A stretch of 64,000 nt of DNA from Pyrus communis (taxonomy: Eukaryota > Streptophyta > Magnoliopsida > Rosales > Rosaceae): contig NC_084809.1 of NCBI RefSeq assembly GCF_963583255.1, positions 4,081,501 through 4,145,500 of the forward strand, in the 5' to 3' direction. The notes under the pieces were generated by a model that had not been told where the DNA came from, did no database searches, and saw nothing but the letters and a program-made list of their open reading frames with translations. This document shows positions 38,441 through 49,523 of the stretch, in pieces. Within the stretch, counting starts at the first letter, position 1. Every line of letters starts with the position of its first letter. Made by a program: the position numbers and the translations under genes.

Positions 38441-40772
38441 TCATTCCAACTGCTTATCAACCTCTGGAGACTTACCTTCCTTTCCATTCTTCTTCTCGTA
38501 CTCCTGCCTTGTTTCCTCCAAACCCCGCGATACCTAGTGAGATCAGCGAAAGATGCATATGCGAGTGAATGATGATAGAAGCAAGAAACTTTGATGATAG
38601 AAGCAATGAAATGGATATGAAGAAGAACCTTGATTGAGTAAGCCAATGGAAGTAAAGTATCCGGATTCATTGCATCGTCAGGGAAGTTACGCAGAGCATG
38701 AATAAGTTTCTCGAATGGTAATTTTGTCTGTCAAAAAGAGAATACGGTAACAAAGTCTATGAGCATGCGATGTTCTAGTTATCATGGTGCGCAGTAGAAA
38801 GCTGTTGAGATATACTCACCAAGTCGTCATGGCAATACTTTAACAAGGCTAAACCAACTTTGAAGACAATTCTCACACCCTGTGAAAAATACGAAATGAA
38901 AATTTTTAAATTAGATTCCCGCCACCAATAGTACTTCGAAAGAGAGATACAACACATTAAAAATCACTAACCTCGTAGAGAAAGACATCCCAAATTCGAA
39001 GAGCCAAATGGAAGGGGAAAGAGTAGGAGAAAACGGTTATGAACCACTGGCTTGCATACATACTAGGATTTATCATTTCTTGAGTAAAATGTTCGCCCAG
39101 CTTTGGCAAGTGCTCCTTCACCAACTGATCAAGCTGAAAAAGGTATTGCTGTACCAGTGGTAGCCCTACCTACATGACAAGCATAAACTAACACTTCTAA
39201 GAGCATTGAAGCCATTTTACCCTTTACTATCCCCTTTTTTTCGATGAGAAACAATATATCTGGGTTTGAGTATAATAAACGAACAAACTACTCTAGGCAT
39301 AATCCGTATAGATAAAAATGAATGTGAACAAGGTCATCAAAACCCCCAAATAGATGCAACGAGTAGAAAAGACACCAAAGATATCATAACAGAATTAGAG
39401 CTCTGAAATGCTCAGAACGCCAGCAAATAACAAAGGAAAAATCTTTCAAGTAAAACAAAGGTCTAGGCCTACGCTCAGAGAAGATGTCCTTTGAAAAGAA
39501 AGAAAAACATTGATAAACTCTTACTTTGCCTAACGAGAAACCAATGTGCTCAGCAGTAGGTTAGAGTTTTGCAATTTACCACCTAAATCCTATTTGACCA
39601 ATTGGTTTATCTGATACCATCTCAATCTCCTTTGTTTTTGTTGTTCCTTTTGACTATAAGAATTGGACCAGATGGTGCAGACTAACATTCTTCTTTTTGC
39701 ATAAGTAATGATGGGCATGATTACATTTAGTTAGTCTACAAACCGCCAAAGAAAAGATCAAGAAATTCAAATAGCATAAAGGCTACCTGATATAAACCTT
39801 CCATTGGTGCATGGACCGCTCCTTTGAGTAATGCAACTAATAACCAAAATGCATCCTCTTCGCTCATATAAAGAAGTAAGAGACCAGCCAGAAATCCCAT
39901 TCCCTGCATTCTTTTAACCATTTAAAATTATCCAGTGCCTGACATAAACTAAGTGCAAGAGTGAACAAACAGAAAATGTCAAACCTGGACATATCCAACT
40001 TCTCTGTCAAAGACGGAGTACGCCTTCAAAACATTGTAGAGGGACCTTTGACCAGGGCCATGTCTCTGCTGGAAGAAAATATGTGAAGGGAAGGTACGCG
40101 ATATATCTCGAATTATATCCAGCTCTGAAGCTGAGGTCTCATAAATCACTAATTGCTGCAACAACCATACCGCTTATTAGTTTAATACTATGGATGTGCA
40201 TGCACAAAGAAACAAGAGCACAAGATGAAGTACTGACTTAGGATATGAAAAGAATAATCACAAATAAGGACGAGCAGTGTAAGTAACAACTGAGAATAAT
40301 ATGTACCTCGTAAACCCCAGGGTTCATCAGCAAAAGGTCCCGACTTCCAGAGATCAACTGCCAAACAAGACCCCTTAAACAATCAGGAATTCCTTTCCTT
40401 ATTCTCCTTTTAACGACGTGAGGTTTTCTCCTAATATAATGTTTCCAATCACTCCCTCCCACCCCAATCATCTTCCTCCATTTTCTAACTCTTCTTTCCT
40501 CTCTGAAAACGGTGAAGAGCCACGGTATATAATTAGAATGGATGAAATGTTAAATTGCTCGAGTCTCATATTCATTAAAATGAACTTTTTATGGCCAAAC
40601 AAAAGCAGAAAATGGTAAATTGGTAAGCTTACCTCTCATATTCAAAGGCTGACCTGCTCTTGGTTAAACCTTGAGGAGAAACTTCTGGCTTTAAGAAGCC
40701 AAATCTGTCCAGTCTCAGTGGAGGAACTGGACCTGGCTCATGATCATCATCTTCTTCTAGTTTGTTTTCCAT
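38441..40772 (-). CDS. TBC-domain Rab GTPase-activating protein, 8 exons
   Basis: Exons (minus): 40772-40633, 40502-40307, 40155-39985, 39903-39787, 39169-38972, 38879-38820, 38727-38629 and 38533-38441, joining in frame to 357 residues. The TBC domain spans about residues 80-315. It has RKGIPDCLRGLVWQLISG, the arginine-finger motif IxxDxxR (IIRDISR, Arg132) and the glutamine-finger YxQ (GYVQG, Gln169), so both catalytic residues are present. Further family motifs are YNVLKAYSVFDREVGYVQGM and NPSMYASQWFITVFSYSFPF...RIWDVFLYEG. Such proteins stimulate GTP hydrolysis by Rab/Ypt GTPases in vesicle traffic. It is probably the orthologue of the PAM1/At3g02460 Rab-GAPs (from memory), agreeing with its place beside SAMDC. 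The C-terminus is short, charged and unstructured. Confidence 0.94.
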
Positions 40773-42148
40773 TTCACTATCTTAAAGAATCTCTTGAACG
40801 CCACATGGCAAAAGAGACAACTATGTTACCACAATCAATTCCGTGGACCAAATAGACCGAAAACACTGAAAGAGGTGAAACAAAAGAAAAGTGGAACTGC
40901 TTGCAATCAAAAGTTTACCACAATTACAAGAAAACAAACAAATCCACTTCCATAAGCACTCAAAAACATATGAATGACAACTTGTGGTAGCCATTAATAT
41001 AACAGCAACAACAGCAACCTTTTGCTGCCGAATTGCTAATAAGACTCGCAAGTTAGACGGCCATGATATTATCGATTAAAACAATCTATCGAACCATTTG
41101 GCAGATAACTATAACTTCCATTACTCAATAAATATGCCATATCCTTAGCTTTTAAATATGACAAAATACAGCTGAAGAGACCAACAATGTATATGGACAC
41201 CAAATGGGACGTATCATGAGAGAAACTACAAAGACACGCACATAAGAAGATGCTCAATACCACAAAAACGATTATTATCATCAAACTGAAGAATCACATC
41301 ACAACTTTGTTCCCAATTAACATATAATCCAAATGAGTCTCGCCAAGTGACTAAGGAAGTCAGCACCCTTGGATTTGGTATCAAGGGTTGAGATTAAAAC
41401 ACGACAAGCACACCATTTATATCTCCACCACTGAGTGACCACATATTTCTTCGTCGTTCGGTGACAAAGAGACCATTCTGTAATCCAAACACAACCATTT
41501 ATCTTCTGAACAAACAAAAGCATACCCAATAACAGGAAAACCAAATCAGATCAAATCAGATTCAGAACCAAAACAAAAACAAAACACACGGGCAGAGTGG
41601 AAAACAATCAAACATCCACCGAGCTCTATGGATCCACAAATTTCTCAATGCATGGAGGCAAAAACCAAAAACCCAAATCGAAATCACAGTCAAAAGCAGG
41701 AAAAATTAAAAACCCACCTGGGAAATTGGATAAGTTTGATGGGTTTTCTTCTGCTTGTTCCTCTGATCGTTAAAGTTGCTTCCTTTTTCTCTCAAATGGT
41801 GGTGGTTTTTTCAGCTGCTTCCCAATCAATGAATTCAAGACACAGGAAGGCCTAATAATGTGGTAGTTTCTGTCATCCACCAAAACCAAATGGAGCTGCT
41901 ACACGCGTGTGCGCCATAGAGTGCGTCCTCCCCCTCTCTCTCCTCACTAGGATCAAAATATCTTCGGATACTATTAATCGAGATTTTGTAGATGGCGGCG
42001 TTTTGGAGTCGTTGCTTAATGGCAAACCAACGACAACAGAACGCGTGGTTTGTTGGATATAACAAGACATTAAAAAAAGTTGGGATTATTTATACTTGTT
42101 ATCTTATATTTTTGACATAATATTTTATAATATTGATAAATGAATTAA
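40773..42148 (-). other. 5' leader and leader intron of the TBC gene
   Basis: A donor-like CCCAG|GTGGGT near 41718 and acceptor-like sequence just above 40772 suggest a leader intron of about 0.9 kb; the leader exon would lie at about 41718-41880. No other gene is seen; the small frames on both strands are unsupported. Confidence 0.45.
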
Positions 42149-42566
42149 TGTCACATCTTGGTCCGGGCCATCATCATATTCTAGGCTCGACTCCACCGTC
42201 GCACAATATTGTCCGTTTTGGACCCTTACCACACCCTCACGGTTTTGTTTTTAGGAACTCATCCTCATAGTTATGTTTTTTAGGACCCTCATAGTTATGT
42301 TTTTTGGGAATTCACCCTCATGGTTTTGTTTTTGGGAACCTACCCTCACGGTTTTTGGGAACTTACCCTCACAGTTTTGTTTTTGGAAACTCACACGAGA
42401 ACTTCCCAGTGGGTCACCTATCATAGGAATGCTCTCGCGCGCTACTCGATTAACTTCGGAGTTCCGATAGAACCCTAAGCCAATGAGCTCCCAAAAGGCC
42501 TCGTGTTAGGTAGAGATGAGAATATACATATAAGGATCACTCCCCTGGGCAATGTGGGATCTTACA
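42149..42566 (-). repeat. Cassandra 3' LTR with an expanded internal tandem repeat
   Basis: 418 bp against 283-286 bp for the other two LTRs in the window. The extra length comes from about six copies at 42234-42395 of a unit like ccctcacggttttgtttttg, present once in the others. The 5S-like domain is at about 42400-42475. Confidence 0.9.
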
Positions 42567-42636
42567 ATCCATCCCCCTTAGGGACCCGACGTTCTCGTCG
42601 GCACACCACGGGCAGTGTTAGGCTATGATACCAAAT

Positions 42637-42922
42637 CGTCACAACTCGGCCCGAGCCCCCACCACATCCCCGGCTCGACTCCACCATAGCACGACATTGT
42701 CCGCTTTGGGCCCCTACCACACCCTCACGATTTTGTTTTTAGAAACTCACACGAGAATTTCCCAGTGTATCACTCATCATGGGAATGCTCTCGTGCGCTA
42801 CTCACTTAACTTCGGAGTTCCGATGGAACTCGAAGCCAGTGAGCTCCCAAAAGGTCTCGTGCTAGGTAGAGATGAGAATATACATATAAGGATCACTCCC
42901 CTAGGCGATGTGGGATCTTACA
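42637..42922 (-). repeat. Cassandra 5' LTR
   Basis: 286 bp from TGTAAGATCCCACAT to TTGTGACG, matching the solo LTR at 19127-19409. The 5S-like domain (42756-42830) keeps the A box, but its C-box region has changes (ATGAGTGATAC where GATGGGTGACC is expected). Confidence 0.88.
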
Positions 42923-43027
42923 ATGGGTGCACGGTGCATGGTGGCGAAATCCATCATTTCTGAAATGAATTTCCTCGATCTCCACCACCATTAGACTCCC
43001 TTGAACGATGTGAGATCTTACAATTAA

Positions 43028-43964
43028 CGTTAAAGTGTGAGGTGATAAAGGATTTGCAGAGAACCTCGATTTGAGAAAGCCTATTTAACATTTCTCTTCC
43101 ATTGTTTTTTGGCAATGCACCTAATTTGGTGGTGATTTGCGAGGAAAAGTTTTTTTTTTTTTTTTTCTTTTCTCGATAAGTGATTTTAGTCCTATTAAAA
43201 TTAATTTTAAATAAAAAATAAATGTGCGCACAAGAAAAGAAAGAATGAAATTTATTAACGTTATTTGTAACCCTAGAATTAATTATAACGTTAATTTATT
43301 AACGTTTTCTCGATAAGTGATTTTAGCCCTATTAAAATTAATTCTCACGTTTGTTCATGTAATTTGTGCCCCTAGAATTGGTCTTGTTTTAACTTTATTT
43401 TAGTCGACTCCTCAATTAACTTGATCATTAAATCCATATTCCACACATATTTTCATTTGTGAAATCCAATATTTTGAGAAAACTAATTAAACAAAGTAAA
43501 ATACCGGCAACACAGGCCCAATTTAGTAAAACAAAATCATAATCCTGTGCAGCCATACCCATGATAGAGAAATAGTGGACCAATCAGAGCTTACCATGTA
43601 AAAATATCTGTTAGCAAAAACCTTGGAGAGAATTTCTTTCAGTTCATAGCAAACTGTTTTCTTCCTTCTTGTATTCCCCCCCTCATTCATGGACCCAATC
43701 CACAAAGACTCTCACTTTCATCTCCCATCTTCCAAAAATCACTAGCAAACGCTCTTCCTGCTCAACCAAAATTCCCCAGCTCTGAAGAATTTGAGTACCA
43801 AAACAGACACCTCTGACAGGTTTATTTTTCAGAATTTTGTCCGTTTTTCTTACCAAATTACACAAAATTATGATATTTTCTGTGTTAATCTTGCAATGGT
43901 GATTATGAAGTTAGTGGGTTTTGCTCTGATGTTTCAGTAGAGTAAGTGTTGTTGTAGGAAAAGC
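43028..43964. other. Intergenic and FTSHi3 leader
   Basis: AT-rich; a T run near 43150-43165 and a partial direct duplication (ctcgataagtgattttag at about 43174 and 43312). Positions 43650-43964 are the probable promoter/leader of the FtsH-like gene. No separate gene is seen. Confidence 0.45.
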
Positions 43965-45417
43965 ATGGCTTCTTGTTTTTCTGTAGTTTCCAATACTGGG
44001 TTCTTATCTGTCCCAAACAAATTGGAATTTAATGGGGGAAAGTCCAAGTCTTTGGGGAGGTATAGAGGTTTTTACTGTAGTTCATTTGGTTTTCGGTCGG
44101 CGGGGTTTCATAAATTTCGAAACTTTCAACATGGGTTGTTTTGGAACAATGAGCTTAGGCCACTGATGAATGGAAACAATGGAGTTTGGTTAGAGGGATT
44201 GAATAATTGTTGTAATTCTAGACATAAGTTGTGTTGTTACAATAAAATTGAGCCATTGACAAATGCGAATAGCGCGAATAAGCAGATCCATTTGGGAAAG
44301 AAAGGAGACACTAAGTTGAGATCTTTGAGGAGGCGATTTTCTTTGAGATTACGCCCGAGGTTGCGGTGGTTGGCTATGAGAGTGAAAAGAGTTACAATTC
44401 AGTCAGTGTTGAATGGTGTTCGGACCTTCTTGCGAAAGAACATAAGACGAGTGACGCTTGTTTCTTTGGTTTCTGTAATATTGGGGCTGACCTATCTGTT
44501 TCTGAAGTTAACAGCTGTGCCCTCTCCAAAAATGGTTCCATATTCAGAATTGGTAACAAGCCTGAGAAATGAGTCTGTTACGAAAGTTCTACTTGAAGAG
44601 GGGTCTCGTCGAATATATTATAACACAAACTCTCGCATCGATGGGGATACTCAATTGTCTGAAGGAGAATTACCAAGCGTCCAAAGTGAGAATGTGGCCG
44701 ATAAAGTTACAAGTGATGATGGTTCTCGATCTAGTCAAGCACTGAATACGAATGTATTGAGAAATTTATCAGCGACTCAAGCTTCAACCCCTGACTGGCA
44801 GTATTTGACTAGAAAAGTAGATCATGATGAGAAATTTTTACTTAGTTTGATGAGAGAGAAAGGAATTACATATAGCTCGGCTCCGCAATCAGTTTTGATG
44901 TCAATGAGGACTACTTTGATAACTATAATATCTCTGTGGATTCCTTTGATGCCATTGATGTGGCTTCTTTATCGTCAACTTTCAGCTGCTAATAGCCCAG
45001 CTAGAAAGCAGCGACCTGATAAGCAGTTGGTTGGATTTGAGGATGTTGAGGGAGTTGATGCTGCAAAATTGGAGCTTATGGAGGTACACATCTTTTCTGT
45101 TGAATGCATTAGATATTTTGCATACTTTTCTTTATTTTTGTATGTCGATACTTTGTTTCATTGCTAACTTGATTATAGAGTTGATAATGTGGTACTTTCT
45201 TAACATGGAACTGTGGATATCCTTCACTGTGCTTGCTACCATTATGTAGTCCGTGAAAGCAGGGAAGCTTTTGGCTTAAATGCTTGCTGATACAAGTTAG
45301 AAACACTACGAAGACATATTTATCAGTTCTTAGAAGAACGCCAAAAAATGCCTCTTTTGCTTGTTGTTGGAGTGTTCTGATCTCCACGAGCTTGAAACAC
45401 CAAAGTCTTGAACAATT

Positions 45418-45449
<32 letters not shown>

Positions 45450-47831
45450 GTACTGGAAGGTGTGGCTGGATCACCTCCTTTTCAGGGAGAGCTAATGCTT
45501 GTTGGGTATTTTGATTTAACACTGCTGCACACCCAAAAAGAAGCGAGCTACGTCTGAGTTAAACTTGGAGATGGAAGTCTTCTTTCGTTTCTCGACGGTG
45601 AAGTAAGACTAAGCTCATGAGCTTATTATCCTAGGTTGGAACAAGTTGATAGGATCCCCTTTTTTACATTCACATGTCCCTCCCGTGTGGTGACCTGGGG
45701 GCGTAAAAAAGGAGAGGGATGGGGTTTCTCTCACTTTTGGCATAGCGGGCTATTAGCTCAGTGGTAGAGCGCGCCCCTGATAATTGCGTTGTTGTGCTTG
45801 GGCTGTGAGGGCTCTCAGCCACATGGATAGTTCAATGTGCCCATCAGCGCTTGACCCTGAGATGTGGATCATCCAAGGCACATTAACATGGCGTACTTCT
45901 CTTGTTTGAACCGGGGTTTGAAACCAAACTTCTACATATATATATATAAGTTCACATCATGAGTCTATATTTGTATCCAAAACAGTGCTGGGAAGGTATC
46001 TCATGGCTTGCAACAAGCCCTATTGCACATGGCGATGAGCCTTTCAGGGTGCATATTTTTATTGAGATATAATCCTGTGGATACTTCTCGTTTTATTTAG
46101 AGGTGTTAGACAAGCAAGTGAACAACATACGCCTTGTATAATGGAATCTCCTTAAGTTGTATGTCCTTCTAAAGTCTATTATTGCCTCTCAAAACTATGA
46201 TTTTGTTACCATAGCAAATTTTACTACCTGTTTGTATACGTGATTACTAACAAAGGCACTGAAATATATTCTCACTGTTTAATTATTTATACAATTCTCT
46301 TGCTTTATTTTCGTGACATCTTTCTCGTTTGTAGATAGTTTTATGCTTGCAAGGAGCTATTAACTACAACAAACTAGGAGCAAAGTTACCCAGAGGTGTA
46401 TTGCTGGTGGGTCCTCCAGGAACGGGGAAAACATTACTTGCCCGTGCAGTGGCTGGAGAAGCAGGTGTACCATTTTTCAGTGTTTCTGCCAGTGAATTTG
46501 TGGAGATGTTTGTTGGAAGAGGGGCAGCTCGCATTAGAGATCTTTTTAATATGGCAAGGAAGCATTCACCTTCAATTATATTCATTGATGAGCTTGATGC
46601 AGTTGGAACGAAACGTGGCAGAAGTTTCAATGATGAGCGTGACCAAACATTGAATCAGGTAATATAAGGTCCAATTATGGCTTCAATCCTTCATTTCTTG
46701 CATCCATCCGTATCAAATTTTAGCGGTCACATTCTGAATGTCTTCTGTAATTGTTAGTATAATTTGATCTGTGGGTCATTGTTTGTATTTCCAAACTTTT
46801 TGATAATTGTCAAACCACTGTATATAGGAAGACTCTGGTTCTCTTCTGTTTGATTTCGTTTGATGATAAAATCATATTGATCCCCCTTAAAATCTTGCCA
46901 ACTTTTCTTGCTTATTACTGTGCGATTAGCTTATCCTTTCACCTTCAATCTTGGAACGTTGAGTATTTCCTTTAATGTCCTTAGTTTTGTTTTCAATTTT
47001 CAAGTCTAAATAGCTATCAAGTATCAACACGTTAACTTAGCTTATTGTTTCGAATTTCGATCCCTGCTGTTATGTACAATAGTAAAGGCAGTATTAAGTA
47101 TTAACCACATTATTGTATTGGTAGACCTTGGATTTGAATTTCAGGTGACATCTTGTCATCTGTAATGTATGTTTGAAATTTATTTTAATATCAATTAAGT
47201 TAAATGTTTTTCATCAAAAAAATGTTTCTGTTCTTGTAGTTGCTGACGGAAATGGATGGATTTGAGTCAGACTCGAAGGTGATTGTTGTTGCTGCAACAA
47301 ACAGGCCTGAAGTATTGGATTCTGCCCTTTGTAGGCCAGGCCGCTTCTCAAGAAAAATAGTTGTAGGAGAACCAGATGAAGAAGGAAGGAGAAAGATATT
47401 GGCTGTACATTTGAGAGGAGTTCCTTTGGAGGAAGACACTAATCTTATTTGCGATCTCATTGCTTCACTGACACCAGGTTTTGTAGGTGCTGATCTTGCA
47501 AACATCATCAATGAAGCTGCTTTACTTGCTGCTCGTAGGGGTAGGGTATATAGTACATCCAAATATCACTCGGTTTTTGCAATCTGAAATTGTACATGGA
47601 TCTCAACTTCATATTAATCTATGGTCTGTTGCAGGTGGTGAAACTGTGGCCAGGGAAGATGTAATGGAAGCAATTGAAAGAGCAAAGTTTGGAATTAATG
47701 ATAAGCAACTTAGGCCGAGTACACTAAGCAAGGAGCTCGGGAAAATGTTCCCATGGATGCCTTCTCTGATGGGAAAGAACACAAGACAAGATGGAGTGCA
47801 AGGGCCACTAGGATATCAAACTCTGAGCTGA
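43965..47831 (+). CDS. FTSHI3: Protease-less FtsH-like AAA ATPase, chloroplast (FTSHi3), 4 exons
   Basis: Exons 43965-45083, 46335-46658, 47240-47540 and 47635-47831 give 646 residues. The N-terminus is Ser/basic-rich like a chloroplast transit peptide. Two membrane segments lie at about 163-182 and 313-336. The AAA module has Walker A GPPGTGKT (399-406), Walker B IIFIDE (454-459), the pore-loop region [13 protein letters not shown] and an SRH with two arginines (CRPGRF, 513 and 516). After the small lid domain the protein stops at GPLGYQTLS; the zinc-protease domain (HExxH) is missing altogether, and nothing downstream encodes it. This agrees with Arabidopsis At3g02450/FTSHi3, a presumed inactive protease that may unfold or chaperone proteins at the chloroplast envelope or thylakoid. 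Intron 1 (45084-46334) carries inserted plastid DNA. Confidence 0.94.
45450..45931 (+). other. Nuclear plastid DNA insertion (NUPT): 16S rRNA end, spacer, trnI-GAU 5' half
   Basis: This 480-bp stretch matches the plastid rrn16-trnI region as I remember it. It begins in the last bases of 16S rRNA (GGCTGGATCACCTCCTTT, including the anti-Shine-Dalgarno), continues through the spacer (GAAGCGAGCTACGTCTGAG) and the 5' exon of trnI-GAU, and ends inside the trnI group II intron near GGTTTGAAACCAAAC. Differences such as GTGCGG to GTGTGG look like nuclear C-to-T decay. It lies in sense direction inside intron 1 of a nuclear gene, between two TA-repeat tracts. Confidence 0.93.
45747..45783 (+). pseudogene. 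trnI-GAU: trnI-GAU 5' exon within the plastid insertion
   Basis: GGGCTATTAGCTCAGTGG starts a plastid tRNA-Ile 5' half that ends in the anticodon arm (CCCCTGATAA), where the plastid group II intron begins. The 3' half is absent, so it cannot make a tRNA here. Confidence 0.9.
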
Positions 47832-49523
47832 GTATGTACATACGTTCTAGCGGTAGTGATATGATACAATACAACTTTTTTACAAAGTCAGCAATTTTGA
47901 TTTATATTTGTTATCATCATCGGAAGCACTTTTAAACCTGAGCTGAGTATGTCTTGTTTTTTTCTAGTTTACATCTTCTGTTCCTTTTCTCCATTTTCCT
48001 TTTACGAAGTTAAATTGTTGGATTGCAGCACTTTAAGTCATTCTAAAAGCACTTTTAAACACACCGATATCAAATACAGTAAGACTAGAAATGTATTGAT
48101 GTATGTGTGTGTGTGTGTAAATCTTGTCCATGAAAAATGGTTGGTTCACTTTTGGTGGGATGTCATTTTCCAAATGGGATGTATCATGCTAAATCTTGTC
48201 AGCAACCTAAACCATGATTAGGCCTGTAGATTTGCCATTTAGTCTTTTTAAGATTCTCTTGGATTCTCTCATGCGTTTCAACTCACTTTTGTTTCTTGTT
48301 TGTTTCTGTTTGGTAGTGATACCATGACCTTTTCCCAGAAGGCCGATTCTACACGAGGCTTCTCTGATGCAAGTCCGGCACTATATGAGAAAGCAGGTCC
48401 GGTGCTATATGAGGAACGACTGCTAAGAAGTGGGCAGCCAATCAGATAGGATCGTATTTGCAATGTCATGAGAATTTCGAACCTGAGGGAACTACGAAGA
48501 TGCAATCGGGTATCGAGTAGATTCGATGTCAAGATATTGCAAAGCATACCATGAACATACACATGAACTGTTTTTCCAGGTTAGATGCATTAGGTTTTCA
48601 TTTTTGGATAATATTGGTTGAAGCACATTGCTGTATCTTCCCATTGTATTTATGATATTGAAAGGGCGATCCAAGCCAACAAGGCTTTCCGCTTTGCAAG
48701 AGTCAGGGAGGAACGTCTATTGTACGCAACCTTATCTTTGCTTTGCAAAGAAGCTATTTCCACGACTCGAACTATGACCTTTTGGTCATAAAAAAGTAAT
48801 ATTTATGTTGCGTCAAGGCTTGCCCTTGTATTTATGATATCCACGAGATTATAATTATTGACAACAATAAGAATTAAATAAAGGGAATATTTTATGGTTT
48901 GGAAACTTGAGACCCCACCGCCCATCCATTACACATGTTGATCTGAGAAAAGATGTTGATAATCACTGCAAGCCACTCCTAAGTGTCTTTGGTCGCAAGT
49001 ATTGGGAAATTTGAGTCAAGGATGTGCTTTTATATTTGTACATTTAAGGAAATCTCGGGTCAGACTGTTTGATCATGTGACCTTTCCCTTCGGATTACCT
49101 TCACAAAATCATGGGATGCCGATCCCACCCGTGTGAGAGAGGGCAGCCTTACCCAAGTTCCTCTTTAGTTACTCCTAGTCATTCAAACATCATCCACACA
49201 TTTGAGAAATTTGGAAGCAACATTAACATTTTATTCATATTCCTTCTGCTGAAGGAAGCAACACGATTTTAAACACAGTCGATAGGGCGGCGGCGCTTGC
49301 GGTGGGTTGCCATGGAAGTAGACCTAGGAAGCAAAGATGGATCTGTTCCCCAGTAAAACAACCTAATGTAATGAGGAAGATAGAAACCAAACTTCCTAAT
49401 TCCTATATGCACATTTTAATTCAACTAACTTACGAGCAATCCACCAGTGTTACAGATCATCCTATTTACAAGATTGGTGACGGATCACCAAGCTTGCTGT
49501 TCCACAAAGACGTTACTTTCGCG
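47832..49523. other. 3' flank of FTSHi3 and gap before the proline dehydrogenase gene
   Basis: No gene is supported. A perfect donor-like GTATGT directly follows the FTSHi3 stop, and an acceptor-like ttggtag near 48315 precedes a 41-codon open frame (48324-48449), so a spliced 3' untranslated exon is possible. Otherwise AT-rich DNA with a short TG run near 48103-48118. Confidence 0.45.

Larger units (their letters stand above)
42149..43022 (-). mobile_element. Cassandra TRIM retrotransposon, rearranged, TSD ATTAA
   Basis: On the minus strand this reads: an extra terminus (43022-42923), 5' LTR (42922-42637, 286 bp), primer-binding site TGGTATCATAGCC just after it (like the initiator-Met tRNA site), a short non-coding middle, a purine tract AAGGGGGATGGAT, and 3' LTR (42566-42149, 418 bp). 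Both LTRs carry the 5S rRNA-like domain. ATTAA lies at 42144-42148 and 43023-43027, so the target duplication brackets the whole composite and not the ordinary LTR end at 42922. The 3' LTR is longer because a 25-30 bp unit is repeated about six times (42234-42395). Confidence 0.9.

Noticed and set aside
42400..42475. 5S rRNA gene candidates at 19.24, 42.40 and 42.76 kb
   Set aside because: Only part of 5S is present and each sits inside a Cassandra LTR with TG...CA ends, so they are element promoters and not ribosomal genes.
45747..45783. A nuclear tRNA-Ile gene
   Set aside because: Only the 5' half is present, followed by plastid trnI intron sequence; part of the plastid insertion.
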